Part shown: positions 63,550 to 64,000 of the stretch, one piece after another
How positions within the stretch are numbered: the first letter of the stretch is position 1
Layout: each line of letters starts with the position of its first letter
Source of the DNA: Motacilla alba alba
Taxonomy: Eukaryota; Chordata; Aves; Passeriformes; Motacillidae
DNA length: 64,000 bases
Assembly (NCBI RefSeq): GCF_015832195.1
Contig: NC_052017.1
Span: 47,879,652-47,943,651 of the forward strand
Direction: 5' to 3'
Program-made: the position numbers and the translations under genes
The notes under the pieces: generated by a model
Told to the model about the DNA's origin: nothing
The model's database searches: none
What the model saw: the letters and a program-made list of their open reading frames with translations, nothing else

Positions 63550-64000
63550 TATGGATGTAAATGGACTCTTTATCCTTTGTGTGTGTTTGGGTTTTACTTC
63601 CTTTAGCTTTGCATTGAAGTTTTGCTCTATCAGCTGTTTACTTCACACTCAGAGAAACCATCTTCCCTAAAAGCATCTTTTAGCCAACTGATATAATTCA
63701 GCGCTCCTACCATATTTCTCTATCCAAACTAAGATTCCCTCACTACTATCACTAGAAAGCTGTCAGTGTACCTGCTTTTAGAAAGAAAGGTACCATTCCT
63801 TCATTCCCTTCTCCCCCTTACTGTTTTTGCAGGAGTGGTGTAGAGTAGTGGGGGGTGATTAGGTTTTCAGCAAGGGAATGATAATAGGTGAGTGTCTACA
63901 GGCTGGGAAGAAATGCAGATTTGAGGTATTAGTTGTTTACAGCTGAAGTCTGGGTCCAAAACACAAAAAGTCACATTTACTTATGCAGAGGAAAACATAT
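63550..64000. other. Unique noncoding sequence, no gene seen
   Basis: Nothing recognisable is present at the end of the window. Confidence 0.6.

Noticed and set aside
1..64000. tRNA, rRNA, snRNA or snoRNA genes
   Set aside because: No paired A/B-box promoter, cloverleaf or familiar small-RNA sequence was found by reading. The GGTTCAAACT at 23892 belongs to a CR1 fragment.

Overview
This window looks like a gene-poor, AT-rich (by eye just under 40% GC) stretch of a vertebrate nuclear genome, most likely a bird. The strongest evidence is CR1-type LINE sequence in six places. The recognisable parts are the CR1 3' end, with the 'ggtcccttccaa' block and a terminal ATTCTGTG/ATTCTATG-type tail, and a decayed reverse-transcriptase region. 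There is also one well-bounded retroviral-type solo LTR. CR1 also occurs in crocodilians and turtles, but sparse, mostly 5'-truncated CR1 in otherwise unique DNA is the usual picture on a bird macrochromosome. CpG is scarce and no CpG island is visible.

No protein-coding gene, tRNA, rRNA or other RNA gene could be recognised on either strand. The many short open frames do not resemble known families and fit chance in AT-rich DNA. The window is therefore best read as intergenic or deep intronic sequence.

Layout: 1-23 kb is almost entirely unique sequence with small tandem or inverted repeats (2.1-3.2 kb, 5.24 kb), a cluster of candidate liver/gut-type transcription factor motifs (7.66-8.05 kb), an exon-like open segment with splice-like edges (9.44-9.73 kb) and an LTR/promoter-like stretch (18.1-18.3 kb). 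From 23.1 to 26.8 kb lies a cluster of mobile-element remnants: a plus-strand CR1, a minus-strand CR1 tail facing it, a 126-bp AT-rich palindrome array, an LTR-like segment, and a solo LTR with a 6-bp target duplication. From 27 to 57 kb the sequence is again mainly unique, with one minus-strand CR1 fragment (38.2 kb), a 22-base poly(A) preceded by AATAAA (36.9 kb), a statistically long but unrecognised open frame (37.5-38.1 kb) and a GC-richer, pyrimidine-rich block (51-52.3 kb). The last 6.5 kb holds three CR1 copies. One appears internally rearranged (57.7 kb), one is a ~0.8 kb 3' piece (59.7-60.5 kb), and the longest (61.9-63.4 kb) keeps decayed reverse-transcriptase motifs.

I did not find a convincing undescribed biological system. 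The items most worth checking are the solo LTR, the palindrome array at 24.04-24.17 kb, the exon-like segment at 9.44 kb, the motif cluster at 7.7-8.05 kb and the long open frame at 37.5 kb.
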